Below, in pieces: positions 9,189 to 17,596 of a stretch of 64,000 nucleotides of DNA. The DNA is from Bdellovibrio bacteriovorus str. Tiberius (GTDB lineage: Bacteria; Bdellovibrionota; Bdellovibrionia; Bdellovibrionales; Bdellovibrionaceae). The translations under genes and the position numbers were made by a program. The notes under the pieces were generated by a model. That model was not told the origin of the DNA. It was given only the letters and a program-made list of their open reading frames with translations, and ran no database searches. The DNA lies in NCBI RefSeq assembly GCF_000317895.1, contig NC_019567.1, positions 3,844,001 to 3,908,000 of the forward strand, read 5' to 3'. How positions within the stretch are numbered: position 1 is the stretch's first letter; each line of letters opens with the position of its first letter.

Positions 9189-10054
9189 TTCAACACCTCC
9201 GCCGTTTTTTCCACCAGAGCCCAGGCGCTGGATTCAAAATACAACGGCACACGGGTGACCTCGGGGCTTAACCCTTGAGCTTGCGCCCACATTTGATTCT
9301 GACGGCGAATATGACCGTCCAGATACTCGGCAAATTTTGAAAGGTCGGAATTTTCAGACTGCACTTCCTGCAAAGTCTGCTCGGACACCGGCGCCTCGAT
9401 CATCTTGTTCATGATCAGTTCAGCCGTGACACCAAATTCGTTTTTCAAGCGAGCGATCAACTCTGAAGCTTCTTTCAGCGGAAGCTCTTCCGGCAAGGTG
9501 ACCACGTGGTATTTGCAGATTTCAGGATTGCGAATATGCGCATCGATACTGCGGCTTTGTTCACCCATGGGACCAAACTGCACGGCCTCGGCCATGCCTT
9601 TTGGAGCTTCCAGCAAAGCAATAAAGTGACCCGTGGCAAACGCATCCACCACAATACAATCAAACGGCAGCGCAGGGCCGTGTTTGCGGGGACCGCTGGT
9701 GACTTTTCCCAGGATCGCCAGTTCCGGCAAGGCAGGAGCCACATTAATGAAGGCCTTCATCACTGCATTTTCGAAGAACAGCTTCGCCAGGCTTTCCACC
9801 TTGATGAAATGACGGGCGTATTCCTGCAAACAGGCTTCGCCGGTCCACAAGGCTAAGGAAAGATTGGGTCTGATTGAAACTGGCTGAAATCCAACTTGGG
9901 GTAAATTAAAGAAATCCTTAAAGAAACTCTGATCTCCAAGTTCGACCAGAAGGGTCTTTTTACCCTCTTGGCTCTTTTTAAGCGCCAGGGCTGCGGCTAA
10001 AACCGACTTCCCCACGCCCCCTTTTCCGGTCACAAAGTGAATCTCTTGCTTCAT
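9185..10054 (-). CDS. ArsA/Get3-like ATPase, second of a pair (canonical KGG P-loop)
   Basis: I start this 289-residue protein at the ATG at 10054, just ahead of the strand that leads into the P-loop; an in-frame ATG at 10105 would add 17 unrelated residues. The P-loop is GKGGVGKSV at residues 10-18 with the signature lysine intact, unlike the partner gene downstream. CIVVDAFATGHFIALLEAP corresponds to the switch region, where the partner has VLDTPPT. The two genes overlap by four bases and probably make a heterodimer. The pairing recalls the two Get3-like ATPases of mycobacteria, from general knowledge. It heads the operon that ends in gshA. Confidence 0.85.
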   Translation of the reverse strand: MKQEIHFVTGKGGVGKSVLAAALALKKSQEGKKTLLVELGDQSFFKDFFNLPQVGFQPVSIRPNLSLALWTGEACLQEYARHFIKVESLAKLFFENAVMKAFINVAPALPELAILGKVTSGPRKHGPALPFDCIVVDAFATGHFIALLEAPKGMAEAVQFGPMGEQSRSIDAHIRNPEICKYHVVTLPEELPLKEASELIARLKNEFGVTAELIMNKMIEAPVSEQTLQEVQSENSDLSKFAEYLDGHIRRQNQMWAQAQGLSPEVTRVPLYFESSAWALVEKTAEVLK

Positions 10055-10182
10055 AGGTTCTAAGAGTGTGGCTGACCTCTGATTTATAGGCATTACGCAT
10101 GGCATTACAGTTGCCTAAAGTCGGTCCGTCTTTTAGTATCCACCAGTTTATAACGCGTTGGCGTAATCTAGGAGAAATAGAC

Positions 10183-11496
10183 ATGAAATCAAATGTAGAA
10201 AAGGTTTCCAACCTTTCCAGAAAGTTGAACATCGAAGTTCCGGCTGCGGCAGTTCAAACAGCTTTCCAAAAAATCTTCAATGGCATCCAAAAAGAAGTGA
10301 CCATCAAAGGCTTCCGCAAAGGTAAAGCTCCTTTGGCGACTGTAAAAAGCCTTTACGGCGACCGTGTAAAACAAGACGTGGTTCAGGATCTGATCCAGAA
10401 GCACTACGCTGAAGCACTGAACGAGCACAAGCTTGAACCTATCAGCTACCCAGAATTCGAATTCGCAGATCCAACAGAGAACAAAGACTTCTCTTTCTCT
10501 GCAGCATTCGATGTTCGTCCAGAGATCGCTTTGAAAAAATACGAAGGCCTGGAAGTTGAAAAAGAAAAAGCTGAATTCGATGCAAAGAAAATCGATCAGG
10601 TTCTTGAAAACATCCGCGCTTCCCGCGCAACTTTCGAAGTTGTTGCTGAAGACCGCGCTGTAACCATGAGCGATATCGCTGTTATCAACTTCGAAGGTTT
10701 CATGGGCGGTCAGCCTCTTGAAAACGGTTCCGGCACAGATCACCATCTTGAACTGGGCGCGAAACAATTCATCGAAGGTTTCGAAGACGGCATCGTAGGA
10801 ATGAAAAAAGGCGAAACTAAAACTTTGTCTTTGAAATTCCCGGATCCATACCACTCTGCAGAGCTTGCTGGTAAACCAGTGGAGTTCAAAGTGACTTTGA
10901 ACCAGATCAAAGCAAAAGTTTTGCCTGAACTGACTAACGAATTCCTGGCGACTCTGGGCGGTCCAACTGACCTTGAGACTTTGAAAAAATCCATCCAGGA
11001 AGATCTTGAGCAAACTGAAACCAAACGCATCGAAGACGCCTTCAAAAACCGTCTTTTGAAAGCTTTGGTGAAAGAAAATCCAGTTGAAGTTCCACAATCC
11101 TTGATGAAAGAACAAAAAGCATCTTTGGTTGAAGACTTCAAAAAACGCATGTCTGAACAAGGCATGGGTCCGGATGACTTCGCTTCTTACGTTGAAAAAT
11201 GGGATGGCGACTTCGAAAAGACGGCTGCTGAAATGATTCAGTCTTCTTTCCTGGTTGATGCTATTGCCAAGAAACATGACTTGTTCTGCAAAAAAGAAGA
11301 CCTGGATGCTAAATTTGCTGAGTACGCTCAACAAACTGGTATCGAAGAATCCCGCATCAAGGAATTCTATGGTCGTCCAGAGCAGGCTTCCCGCCTGACT
11401 TACATGCTGACTGAAGAGAAAGTAATCGCTTTCCTGAACAAGTCCGTGAAAGTTAAAGAAGTTCCAGCTGGTTCTTTGAAAGAAGAAAACAACTAG
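10183..11496 (+). CDS. tig: trigger factor (ribosome-associated chaperone, peptidyl-prolyl isomerase)
   Basis: The 437-residue product has all three trigger factor domains. The N-terminal ribosome-binding domain carries the GFRKGKAP signature (residues about 46-53). An FKBP-type isomerase domain lies around residues 155-245 (INFEGFMGGQPLENG, then FIEGFEDGIVGMKKGE). The rest is the C-terminal chaperone domain. The start is fixed by AGGAGAAA at 10170-10177; a longer reading to 10099 has no support. It is a single-gene unit followed by a terminator. It is not next to clpP as in many proteobacteria. Confidence 0.97.
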   Translation: MKSNVEKVSNLSRKLNIEVPAAAVQTAFQKIFNGIQKEVTIKGFRKGKAPLATVKSLYGDRVKQDVVQDLIQKHYAEALNEHKLEPISYPEFEFADPTENKDFSFSAAFDVRPEIALKKYEGLEVEKEKAEFDAKKIDQVLENIRASRATFEVVAEDRAVTMSDIAVINFEGFMGGQPLENGSGTDHHLELGAKQFIEGFEDGIVGMKKGETKTLSLKFPDPYHSAELAGKPVEFKVTLNQIKAKVLPELTNEFLATLGGPTDLETLKKSIQEDLEQTETKRIEDAFKNRLLKALVKENPVEVPQSLMKEQKASLVEDFKKRMSEQGMGPDDFASYVEKWDGDFEKTAAEMIQSSFLVDAIAKKHDLFCKKEDLDAKFAEYAQQTGIEESRIKEFYGRPEQASRLTYMLTEEKVIAFLNKSVKVKEVPAGSLKEENN

Positions 11497-11531
11497 TCTG
11501 CTGAATTTCCGTTCTGAAGTTTAAAACTTCC

Positions 11532-11566
11532 AAAGCCCGTCAGGCGATGCTTGGCGGGCTTTTTTA
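11532..11566 (+). terminator. rho-independent terminator after tig
   Basis: The stem AAAGCCCGTCA pairs with TTGGCGGGCTTT with one G-T pair, and TTTTTT follows. Confidence 0.9.
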
Positions 11567-11722
11567 TATCCAGAATGTCGCAACAGCGGCCCTATAAAGA
11601 CTGACAATCGCCCTAACATCCCTGAAATAAGTACAGACCCACCACCCCCGAGCTGCAATCCAGCCATAACAGGGATGGCCCGGGAATTGATAATGCACTC
11701 TTGGATAGCTACAGGAGTGCCT

Positions 11723-13084
11723 ATGGGTTTTAACCTCGATAATGACAAGTCAAAAGATCAGCTGAGTCTGTTCGACTACAAGCTGCCTAGTGCTGACTTT
11801 GCACCAGCAAAGAAGTCCAATGCCGATAACACGGCCATTGATTTTGATGCTTTCCTGATGGCCCACCGCGAGCCGGAACAAAGCAAAACCTCCCGCTTCC
11901 TGACGATCTCTGCCACCGTCCACGCCGCCGCACTGCTGCTGGCGATGATGGTCACGGTGCCCTTGGTTGAACAGGTAAAAACTGAAACCATCACGATTGA
12001 AATCGAAGACGTTCCTCAGCGCTTGATCACTCCGCGCGGAGCAAAAGTGCCTCCGACTCAAGGCGGAACTCCGGTTGCGGCTGATACTCCGGTTGTAGAA
12101 AAACTGGAAGACGCCGGCAGCCCTGGTGATGTGGTTATCGCCAAACCTAAAGCGGAAGCCAAAGCCAAGAATGTGGCGAAAGCTCCGAAAGCGGTTCCAG
12201 TAAAGGCCACTAAATCGGCGACTAAACCTTCCGTGGCGGCAGCCAAGGGCGGTCGCAGTGTGGCTCCGAAAACAGCGTTCAAAGCCGTTCCAATGACGAT
12301 TGATGATATTGAAGCTCCAGAGCTGGATGAAGGCCAACTGGCCAAACACGCCGTGGCCTCCAGCATGAATGAAGACTTCAATGAAGACTTCGCAAACGTG
12401 GACCGCGCTCAAGGTGCTGCGCTTGAAAATGAGAAGAAGTCGATGGATGCACTGGCGGCAGCACTTGCTTCCGAACAGGATGAATCCCTGGCGGCTTTGG
12501 ATGAAGACAACAAAGCTGAAGCCGACCAACTGGCGGCCCAGCAGGCAGATCTGCGCCAAAGAAACTCCAAAGCGATTGCTTCGGCTTTAGCAAACGAACG
12601 TGCTGCTGCGATGGCCGCGGCCGCTCGCGAAGCTGCTGAACGTGAAGCTCGCAGTAAAAAAGCCGGTCTTGGCGGCGAAGGCAATGGCCGAGGCATGGGT
12701 AAAGGCGCTGGCGCTGGGAATGCAGGTTCTCCGGGTCAGGGCACACAACTGGCGGGAACTCCGACGGGCGTTCGCAGCCTGGATCAGCTTCGTCAGATGC
12801 CGGGCAACCCACGCCCGCAGTATTCTCGCGAAGAGCGTCTTCGCGGAGACCAGGGTGCAGTAGCTTTCTATGCCTACATCACGAAAGAGGGTTATCCTCA
12901 GCAGTTTAAAATGATGAAGTCGACAGGCTTCCGTAACTTGGATTCCAAAACCCTGACGGCGCTGAAGAAATGGCGCTTCTATCCGGGTCAGGAAGGCTGG
13001 GTGGAACTGCCATTCCGCTGGGACCTCAAAGGGGGCGCGGTGGAAGATGGCGGCATGTTGCGACGCAGCGTTGGTCAGAGATAA
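11723..13084 (+). CDS. TonB-like energy transducer with long cytoplasmic N-terminus
   Basis: The 453-residue product starts at an ATG preceded by AGGAG. Residues about 1-58 are hydrophilic, a single membrane segment spans about 59-82 (ISATVHAAALLLAMMVTVPL), and the periplasmic part is Ala/Lys-rich, then Ala/Glu-rich and probably coiled-coil or extended. A Gly-rich linker precedes a TonB C-terminal domain (about 365-440) with AFYAYITKEGYPQQFKMMK and TLTALKKWRFYPG. TonB couples ExbBD energy to outer-membrane receptors, but no exbBD lies in the window. The 58-residue cytoplasmic tail is longer than in classical TonB. A gliding-type AgmX/TonB homologue is an alternative. Confidence 0.82.
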   Translation: MGFNLDNDKSKDQLSLFDYKLPSADFAPAKKSNADNTAIDFDAFLMAHREPEQSKTSRFLTISATVHAAALLLAMMVTVPLVEQVKTETITIEIEDVPQRLITPRGAKVPPTQGGTPVAADTPVVEKLEDAGSPGDVVIAKPKAEAKAKNVAKAPKAVPVKATKSATKPSVAAAKGGRSVAPKTAFKAVPMTIDDIEAPELDEGQLAKHAVASSMNEDFNEDFANVDRAQGAALENEKKSMDALAAALASEQDESLAALDEDNKAEADQLAAQQADLRQRNSKAIASALANERAAAMAAAAREAAEREARSKKAGLGGEGNGRGMGKGAGAGNAGSPGQGTQLAGTPTGVRSLDQLRQMPGNPRPQYSREERLRGDQGAVAFYAYITKEGYPQQFKMMKSTGFRNLDSKTLTALKKWRFYPGQEGWVELPFRWDLKGGAVEDGGMLRRSVGQR

Positions 13085-13100
13085 GAACAGACCAAAAAAC

Positions 13101-13128
13101 AAAAGGGCTCCAGACGGAGCCCTTTTTT
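13101..13128 (+). terminator. terminator after the TonB-like gene
   Basis: The stem AAAAGGGCTCC/GGAGCCCTTTT with loop AGAC is followed by further T residues. Confidence 0.92.
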
Positions 13129-13161
13129 CGTTTCAGCCCCTTCCCGGAGCGTTTTAAGCAT

Positions 13162-13194
13162 AAAAAAAAGCCCTTGGACGTCTCCAGGGGCTTT
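13162..13194 (-). terminator. terminator of the 42-residue basic protein gene
   Basis: Read on the minus strand, AAAGCCCCTGGA/TCCAAGGGCTTT forms a stem with one mismatch and is followed by eight T. It lies about 30 bases after the small gene's stop. Confidence 0.88.
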
Positions 13195-13222
13195 GAGCTA
13201 AGTGCTTTAATTCAGAAGACAA

Positions 13223-13351
13223 TTAGTCTTTGAAAAGAGTCTTTGCAGACTTTGTAGTGCCCTTAGTGCGGTTTGCAGCTTTACGCTTTTTGCCGCTAGT
13301 CGCTTTTTTTCTTTCGCGAATATATTCAGTCTTTTTTGTTTTTGAAGCCAT
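13223..13351 (-). CDS. small highly basic protein (42 aa), unknown
   Basis: This short reading frame encodes 42 residues, about a third of them Lys or Arg (opening MASKTKKTEYIRERKKATSG, with GKKRKAANRTKG in the second half). It starts at an ATG preceded by AGGGGAT and ends just before a convincing minus-strand terminator, which argues for a real gene. The composition suggests a nucleic-acid-binding or ribosome-associated peptide, comparable to other tiny basic bacterial proteins. I cannot name a family, and function is inferred from charge only. Confidence 0.75.
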   Translation of the reverse strand: MASKTKKTEYIRERKKATSGKKRKAANRTKGTTKSAKTLFKD

Positions 13352-13387
13352 TTTATCCCCTAGGTTTTTAACGGAATGAGTTAGTTA

Positions 13388-14215
13388 TCAAAACGGAATC
13401 CCCAAGTCAACTGAATGCCTGTAATCCCCAGACTCCTTGGGATTTCCTTCATAGGCATAGTTCAAAGCGAATCTAGGGCCATTAAAGCCCAATCCAGCCG
13501 TCAGAAGCTCCCTATTGTCGTTGGTGTCGTTATAGTACCCCAGGCGGCTGACCAAAAAATTATTCATATAAGTTTCCAGGCCCCCCATAACTTCAGATTC
13601 GGTCGTGGCATCCAGGCGGATTCGGACCATGCGATTATGGATATAGTTAAATCCCGCCCCGGCCGAGGTTTTACGACGAAGCTCTTCCGGCGCATCCTTG
13701 TCTTCTCCGAAAAGATTGTAACCCACCAAGGCCACACCGATATTCGGGCGAGGTGTGTAGATAAAGCCGATATCCGCATTGGTCTGACGGTATGAGGTGT
13801 TTGGAAGCTTTTGTTCACGATAGTGACCCGTCACACCCATCGCCCACTTTTCAGTCGCGAATTCCGCCAGAGTCAAAGCCATATCACTTTCTTCCAATTT
13901 ACCAAGCGATACATCAGAAGTCTTTTTCACGAAGGCAAAAGCCGCCGGCATCGCGCTGTCTTTTGTGTTATCGCTCAAACTGGCGGCGAACTGATTTTCT
14001 GCGAATGAAGAAAAGAAGTGACGGCCTTTTAAGTGCACCATAGTACCCGGATTCATGAATGACACATCACCAGGTTCCACCGTCGCACGTCCAGTTCCGC
14101 CTGTGGCTGCGGATGTCGAGGAATTATAAACTTGGGCATGGGCCACGTTCACGATAAGATAAAAGCAGAAAAAAACAGAAAGTTTTTTTAACAAGCTCAA
14201 AGGATGGGGCATCAT
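13388..14215 (-). CDS. outer-membrane beta-barrel protein (FadL/PorV-like)
   Basis: The 275-residue product has a Sec signal peptide ending at VAHA (about residue 27), followed by the mature start QVYNSSTSAATGGTGRATVE. This resembles the openings of FadL/OmpP1/PorV-like barrels, where an early Gly-rich stretch is followed by an NPG motif (here SFMNPGTMVHL). Alternating aromatic strands follow and the protein ends in phenylalanine, as most barrel proteins do. Transport substrate is unknown. The start codon shares the tetranucleotide CATG at 14213-14216 with the divergent peptidase gene. Confidence 0.75.
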   Translation of the reverse strand: MMPHPLSLLKKLSVFFCFYLIVNVAHAQVYNSSTSAATGGTGRATVEPGDVSFMNPGTMVHLKGRHFFSSFAENQFAASLSDNTKDSAMPAAFAFVKKTSDVSLGKLEESDMALTLAEFATEKWAMGVTGHYREQKLPNTSYRQTNADIGFIYTPRPNIGVALVGYNLFGEDKDAPEELRRKTSAGAGFNYIHNRMVRIRLDATTESEVMGGLETYMNNFLVSRLGYYNDTNDNRELLTAGLGFNGPRFALNYAYEGNPKESGDYRHSVDLGIPF

Positions 14216-15320
14216 GAATCTTCACCTCGTAACACTAGTGAGTGCATTTCTTTTGGCATTCACATCCTATCAATCGGCCCAGGCCGGAGCCAGCACATTT
14301 ACCGCAAAACCTGTTCGTCTTGGCGACAATCTGATTTCAATTCTGCGCCAGCATGGCTTTTCTCAGAGTGAACGTGAAACAGTTGTAGGCTCAAACAGCA
14401 AGCTTCGCAACCTGTTCCTTACTCTCGACACACGCTATCTGGTTCGTCAGGTGAAGGGCGAAACCGAGCTGCGCATGTTTGATTCTCAAACTTCGGATGC
14501 TTTTCGCATCGTCAAAAAATCCGGCAAGGTTCAGGCTTTTGCTTACGATCCGCAGTACAAAATCAGCCACACCCGCGTGGAAGGCAAAGTGTATGGATCC
14601 CTGCTGGGAAGCATCCTTTCCAAAATCAACAGCAACTGGGTGGCAACTCGATTTATGGATGCCTATGCCTTTGATATTGCCCCGCGAGCCGTCAGCCGCG
14701 GCGCTGATTTCTGGCTGGTGGTGGAAAGAAAGTTCGAACAGGGTCAGTTCGTAAAATACGGAGAGGTTTTGCAGACTTCACTGGATATCAATGGCCGTCC
14801 AGTTCAGAAAAAGTTTGTTCGTAATAACAAAGGTGGCGGCGTGTTTTTTGCCGCTGGCGACCTGCTTGAAAACAAGCCGTTCTATGCGCCGGTGGATTAC
14901 CTGAAAATTGCCAGCCGCTTTAAACCCAACCGCGTTCACCCAATCACCAAACGCCTGCAACCGCACCTGGGGATCGACTTTGAGCTTCCCGTGGGCGAAC
15001 CGGTGTATGCCCCCCGCAAGGGCACGGTGGTTCGTTACGGACGTAATCACGCCGCCGGGAACTATATCATCCTGCTGCACTCCAACGGGATGGAGACGGC
15101 CTATAATCACCTTCATCGCATTGATAAAAGAATCCGTCAGGGTTTGAGAGTTTCGGCCGGGGAAAGAATCGGTGAAGTGGGTTGCACAGGTTACTGCACC
15201 CGTCCGCATCTGCACTTTGCGGTAAAGAAAAAGGGCCGAATGGTCGACCCTATCAAGTACATCAAATCTTATCCATCGCACATGGAAGCGATGTTGGAAG
15301 CGCGCGTAGCTGCAAACTAG
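14214..15320 (+). CDS. M23 family metallopeptidase (LytM-type, secreted)
   Basis: The 368-residue product has a signal peptide (about residues 1-24, ending QAGA) and a C-terminal M23/LytM domain. The zinc ligands are readable in HLGID (HxxxD) and PHLHFAV (HxH), with a further histidine in AYNHLHRI. The middle of the protein matches the extended N-terminal region of periplasmic elongation-type endopeptidases such as MepM. It probably cleaves peptidoglycan cross-bridges in the periplasm, which in a predatory bacterium could concern self or prey wall; that is inference. The ribosome binding site AGGATGGGG lies inside the divergent gene. Confidence 0.92.
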   Translation: MNLHLVTLVSAFLLAFTSYQSAQAGASTFTAKPVRLGDNLISILRQHGFSQSERETVVGSNSKLRNLFLTLDTRYLVRQVKGETELRMFDSQTSDAFRIVKKSGKVQAFAYDPQYKISHTRVEGKVYGSLLGSILSKINSNWVATRFMDAYAFDIAPRAVSRGADFWLVVERKFEQGQFVKYGEVLQTSLDINGRPVQKKFVRNNKGGGVFFAAGDLLENKPFYAPVDYLKIASRFKPNRVHPITKRLQPHLGIDFELPVGEPVYAPRKGTVVRYGRNHAAGNYIILLHSNGMETAYNHLHRIDKRIRQGLRVSAGERIGEVGCTGYCTRPHLHFAVKKKGRMVDPIKYIKSYPSHMEAMLEARVAAN

Positions 15321-16570
15321 TCACGCGTGCAAACGGTCACCCAATGCATGCAACGGCTGTTGGGAACTGTGGTGGAATAGCTTCCGTTTTCGCGGAAGCA
15401 TTCTTTCGTCAGATCATATTCGGTAACGGCGGCACCATTGATGGATTCTTCCTTGTAACAGGAAACCCCGCCCTTCGGAACCACACACTTCAAAGCCACA
15501 TTCACATCCCACTGATCTGAACGCAGATGACGGCGCATCACCGCCAATTCAGAGCGGTAAGTCGCATTGCCAGAGATATCACTGTAAGACTGCGCCGGAC
15601 AAAGAGAAGACGCATCCTGAGTTCTGATCACCGCATAACGGCGACCACAGTTCCAGTTCTTGGTCACCGTCGTCGGATTCTGCAAATCATATTCAGTAAT
15701 GCTTGAAAGAATATTGTTCGGGTTGTTCACCGCCGCACCACTTACCGGAGCTGGCGTAAACACCATGGAATAACCTTTACCATACGCCGTTTTCACCGGC
15801 GCGGTTGCCGCTGGCGCACGAACCTCATAAAGTTCGCCGTTGTTCGGCATGAAAGTCAGACTTAAAATCGCCGCCGTCATGAAAGTACTGCGGTATTCGT
15901 TCGCCAGTGATTCACTTGAATTGAAATTCATCTGAGCTTCCATCACGCGGGATTCAGGTGAAAACGGGAAATAGTTCGCCGTCGTGTTTTTCTGCGCGAA
16001 AGAATCCATCACCAGGGAATCCGTCAACGGCGCCACCAGTGGAATCACATCCGTCCACAAAGTCAGTTTGTTCGTAGCCGTGTAAACATCGGTCAGACTG
16101 TTTTTCACACGAATGGCCATTGTCGCCACCGCACCGTTATTGGCCGGGGAATCTGACAGGTATTCCTTGTATTGGTTTTCAGTCAGCTCGGTGGCTGGAT
16201 ATACGGGATTAAAGTTCGTGTCAGCGTAATCAAAGAATTCATTCGTCAGCTTGACGCCACCCGTGCTGTAAGCGCCGGCCTTAATGGAAAAGAAAGCCGG
16301 ATTGTTGCGCAAATGGGTGTCCGCACAGGAGTTGTACGTGATCGTGTCAAACCCTGCATCGAAAGCAAATGGAATGGCGGATACTTTGGCTCCGGTTGTG
16401 GAGCCGTATTTCGCGGAAAGTTCAGCATCTGTCAGGCCGGCTTCCACCTCACTGCCCAGGTCGGAATCAAATCCGGCCTTTCCGCAGTTCTGGAACGACA
16501 CGATCAGCACGAAGGAGGCAAAGATGCCGCCCGCTGCACGCCAGGTCGCCTTTTTAAAACGCACTTTCAT
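15317..16570 (-). CDS. secreted lipoprotein of unknown function
   Basis: I start this 417-residue protein at the ATG at 16570, preceded by GGGGAG. The longer reading to 16642 would place 24 hydrophilic residues in front of the signal. The signal segment GGIFASFVLIVSFQNC ends in a lipobox-like SFQNC. The mature part has several cysteines (for example YNSCADT, NWNCGRR and CVVPKGGVSC), suggesting disulfides in the periplasm or at the surface. No domain is recognised. The stop codon shares the tetranucleotide CTAG with the convergent M23 gene. Confidence 0.8.
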   Translation of the reverse strand: MKVRFKKATWRAAGGIFASFVLIVSFQNCGKAGFDSDLGSEVEAGLTDAELSAKYGSTTGAKVSAIPFAFDAGFDTITYNSCADTHLRNNPAFFSIKAGAYSTGGVKLTNEFFDYADTNFNPVYPATELTENQYKEYLSDSPANNGAVATMAIRVKNSLTDVYTATNKLTLWTDVIPLVAPLTDSLVMDSFAQKNTTANYFPFSPESRVMEAQMNFNSSESLANEYRSTFMTAAILSLTFMPNNGELYEVRAPAATAPVKTAYGKGYSMVFTPAPVSGAAVNNPNNILSSITEYDLQNPTTVTKNWNCGRRYAVIRTQDASSLCPAQSYSDISGNATYRSELAVMRRHLRSDQWDVNVALKCVVPKGGVSCYKEESINGAAVTEYDLTKECFRENGSYSTTVPNSRCMHWVTVCTRD

Positions 16571-16701
16571 GGAATACTCCCCTGTACCTAGACTATCATA
16601 TCTCTTTTCGGCATATTGGCGAAAAACAGCAGTCTTTTTCATATTGAGACAGGCCTCGTTAAGGCTTGTCTTAGAATGAAACGTTTGAGATTTTATAGTC
16701 T

Positions 16702-17586
16702 ATGCCAAGAGTTAAAAAAGCCATTATTCCCGCTGCCGGCCTCGGAACCCGTTTCCTGCCTGCCACCAAGACTGTCCCGAAAGAAATGCTGACCATCGTG
16801 GACGCTCCGATCATTCTGTATGTGGTGGAAGAAGCGGTGAAAGCCGGGATCGAGGACATCATCCTGATCGCCGGCCGTGGCAAACACGCCATCGAGGATT
16901 TCTTTGATACTTCTTACGAGCTTGAAGACAAGCTGGCTAAAGACGGCAAAGAAAAACTGCTTGAGCGTGTGACCCGCATCCGTGATTCCGCCAACATCAT
17001 CAGCATCCGCCAGAAACAAGCCATGGGCCTGGGGCACGCAGTGCTTTGCGGTCTTCCGATTGTGGGTAAAGAACCGTTTGCGGTTTTGCTGGGCGATGAA
17101 ATCACCATGGGCTTTCACGGTGAACCGAATGTGACATCCCAACTGGTCAGCTCTTTTGAAGAAACCGGGACTTCCACCATTTCTGTGATGAAAGTGGAAG
17201 ACAAGGACGTTTCCAAGTACGGCATTGCTGAAATCGAGGAAAAATCCACGGGCTTTTTCAAAGTGACTTCTTTGGTGGAAAAACCCAAAGCCAATGAAAC
17301 CAGCAGCCGCTGGGCTCTTCCGGGTCGTTATGTTTTCGACAATGCGATCATGGATATTCTGCAAAATGCAAAACCAACCCTGAATGGCGAAATCCAGCTG
17401 ACCGACAGCATGAAGGTTCTTTGCGCCCAGCACGGCCTGAACGCCATGACTTTCACTGCTCAACGTTTTGATGCCGGCGACAAGCTGGGTTACCTGCAGG
17501 CCAATATCGAACTGGCCCTGCAAAGTCCGGAGCTGAATCAGGAATTGAAATCCTACATTCTAAGCCTGGCCGAAAAACTGAAGTAA
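16702..17586 (+). CDS. galU: UTP-glucose-1-phosphate uridylyltransferase
   Basis: The 294-residue cytosolic enzyme makes UDP-glucose from UTP and glucose 1-phosphate for envelope sugars. It starts with the nucleotidyltransferase signature AAGLGTRFLPATKTVPKEML, which includes the nucleotide-binding G-x-G-T-R and the conserved lysine. LLGDEITMGF holds the metal-binding aspartate, and VEKPKANETSS matches the second conserved block. Length is normal. No clear ribosome binding site is seen upstream. It is followed after ten bases by a secreted protein gene and priA. Confidence 0.95.
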   Translation: MPRVKKAIIPAAGLGTRFLPATKTVPKEMLTIVDAPIILYVVEEAVKAGIEDIILIAGRGKHAIEDFFDTSYELEDKLAKDGKEKLLERVTRIRDSANIISIRQKQAMGLGHAVLCGLPIVGKEPFAVLLGDEITMGFHGEPNVTSQLVSSFEETGTSTISVMKVEDKDVSKYGIAEIEEKSTGFFKVTSLVEKPKANETSSRWALPGRYVFDNAIMDILQNAKPTLNGEIQLTDSMKVLCAQHGLNAMTFTAQRFDAGDKLGYLQANIELALQSPELNQELKSYILSLAEKLK

Positions 17587-17596
17587 GGAGTCCCCG

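Noticed and set aside
8115-10054. Arsenite efflux function for the ArsA-like genes
   Set aside because: No arsB, arsC or arsR lies near, and the gene order with a TPR lipoprotein and gshA fits another role.
10189-11334. A 381-codon antisense frame under tig
   Set aside because: It is a shadow of the biased tig codons, Phe- and Cys-rich, with no start signal.
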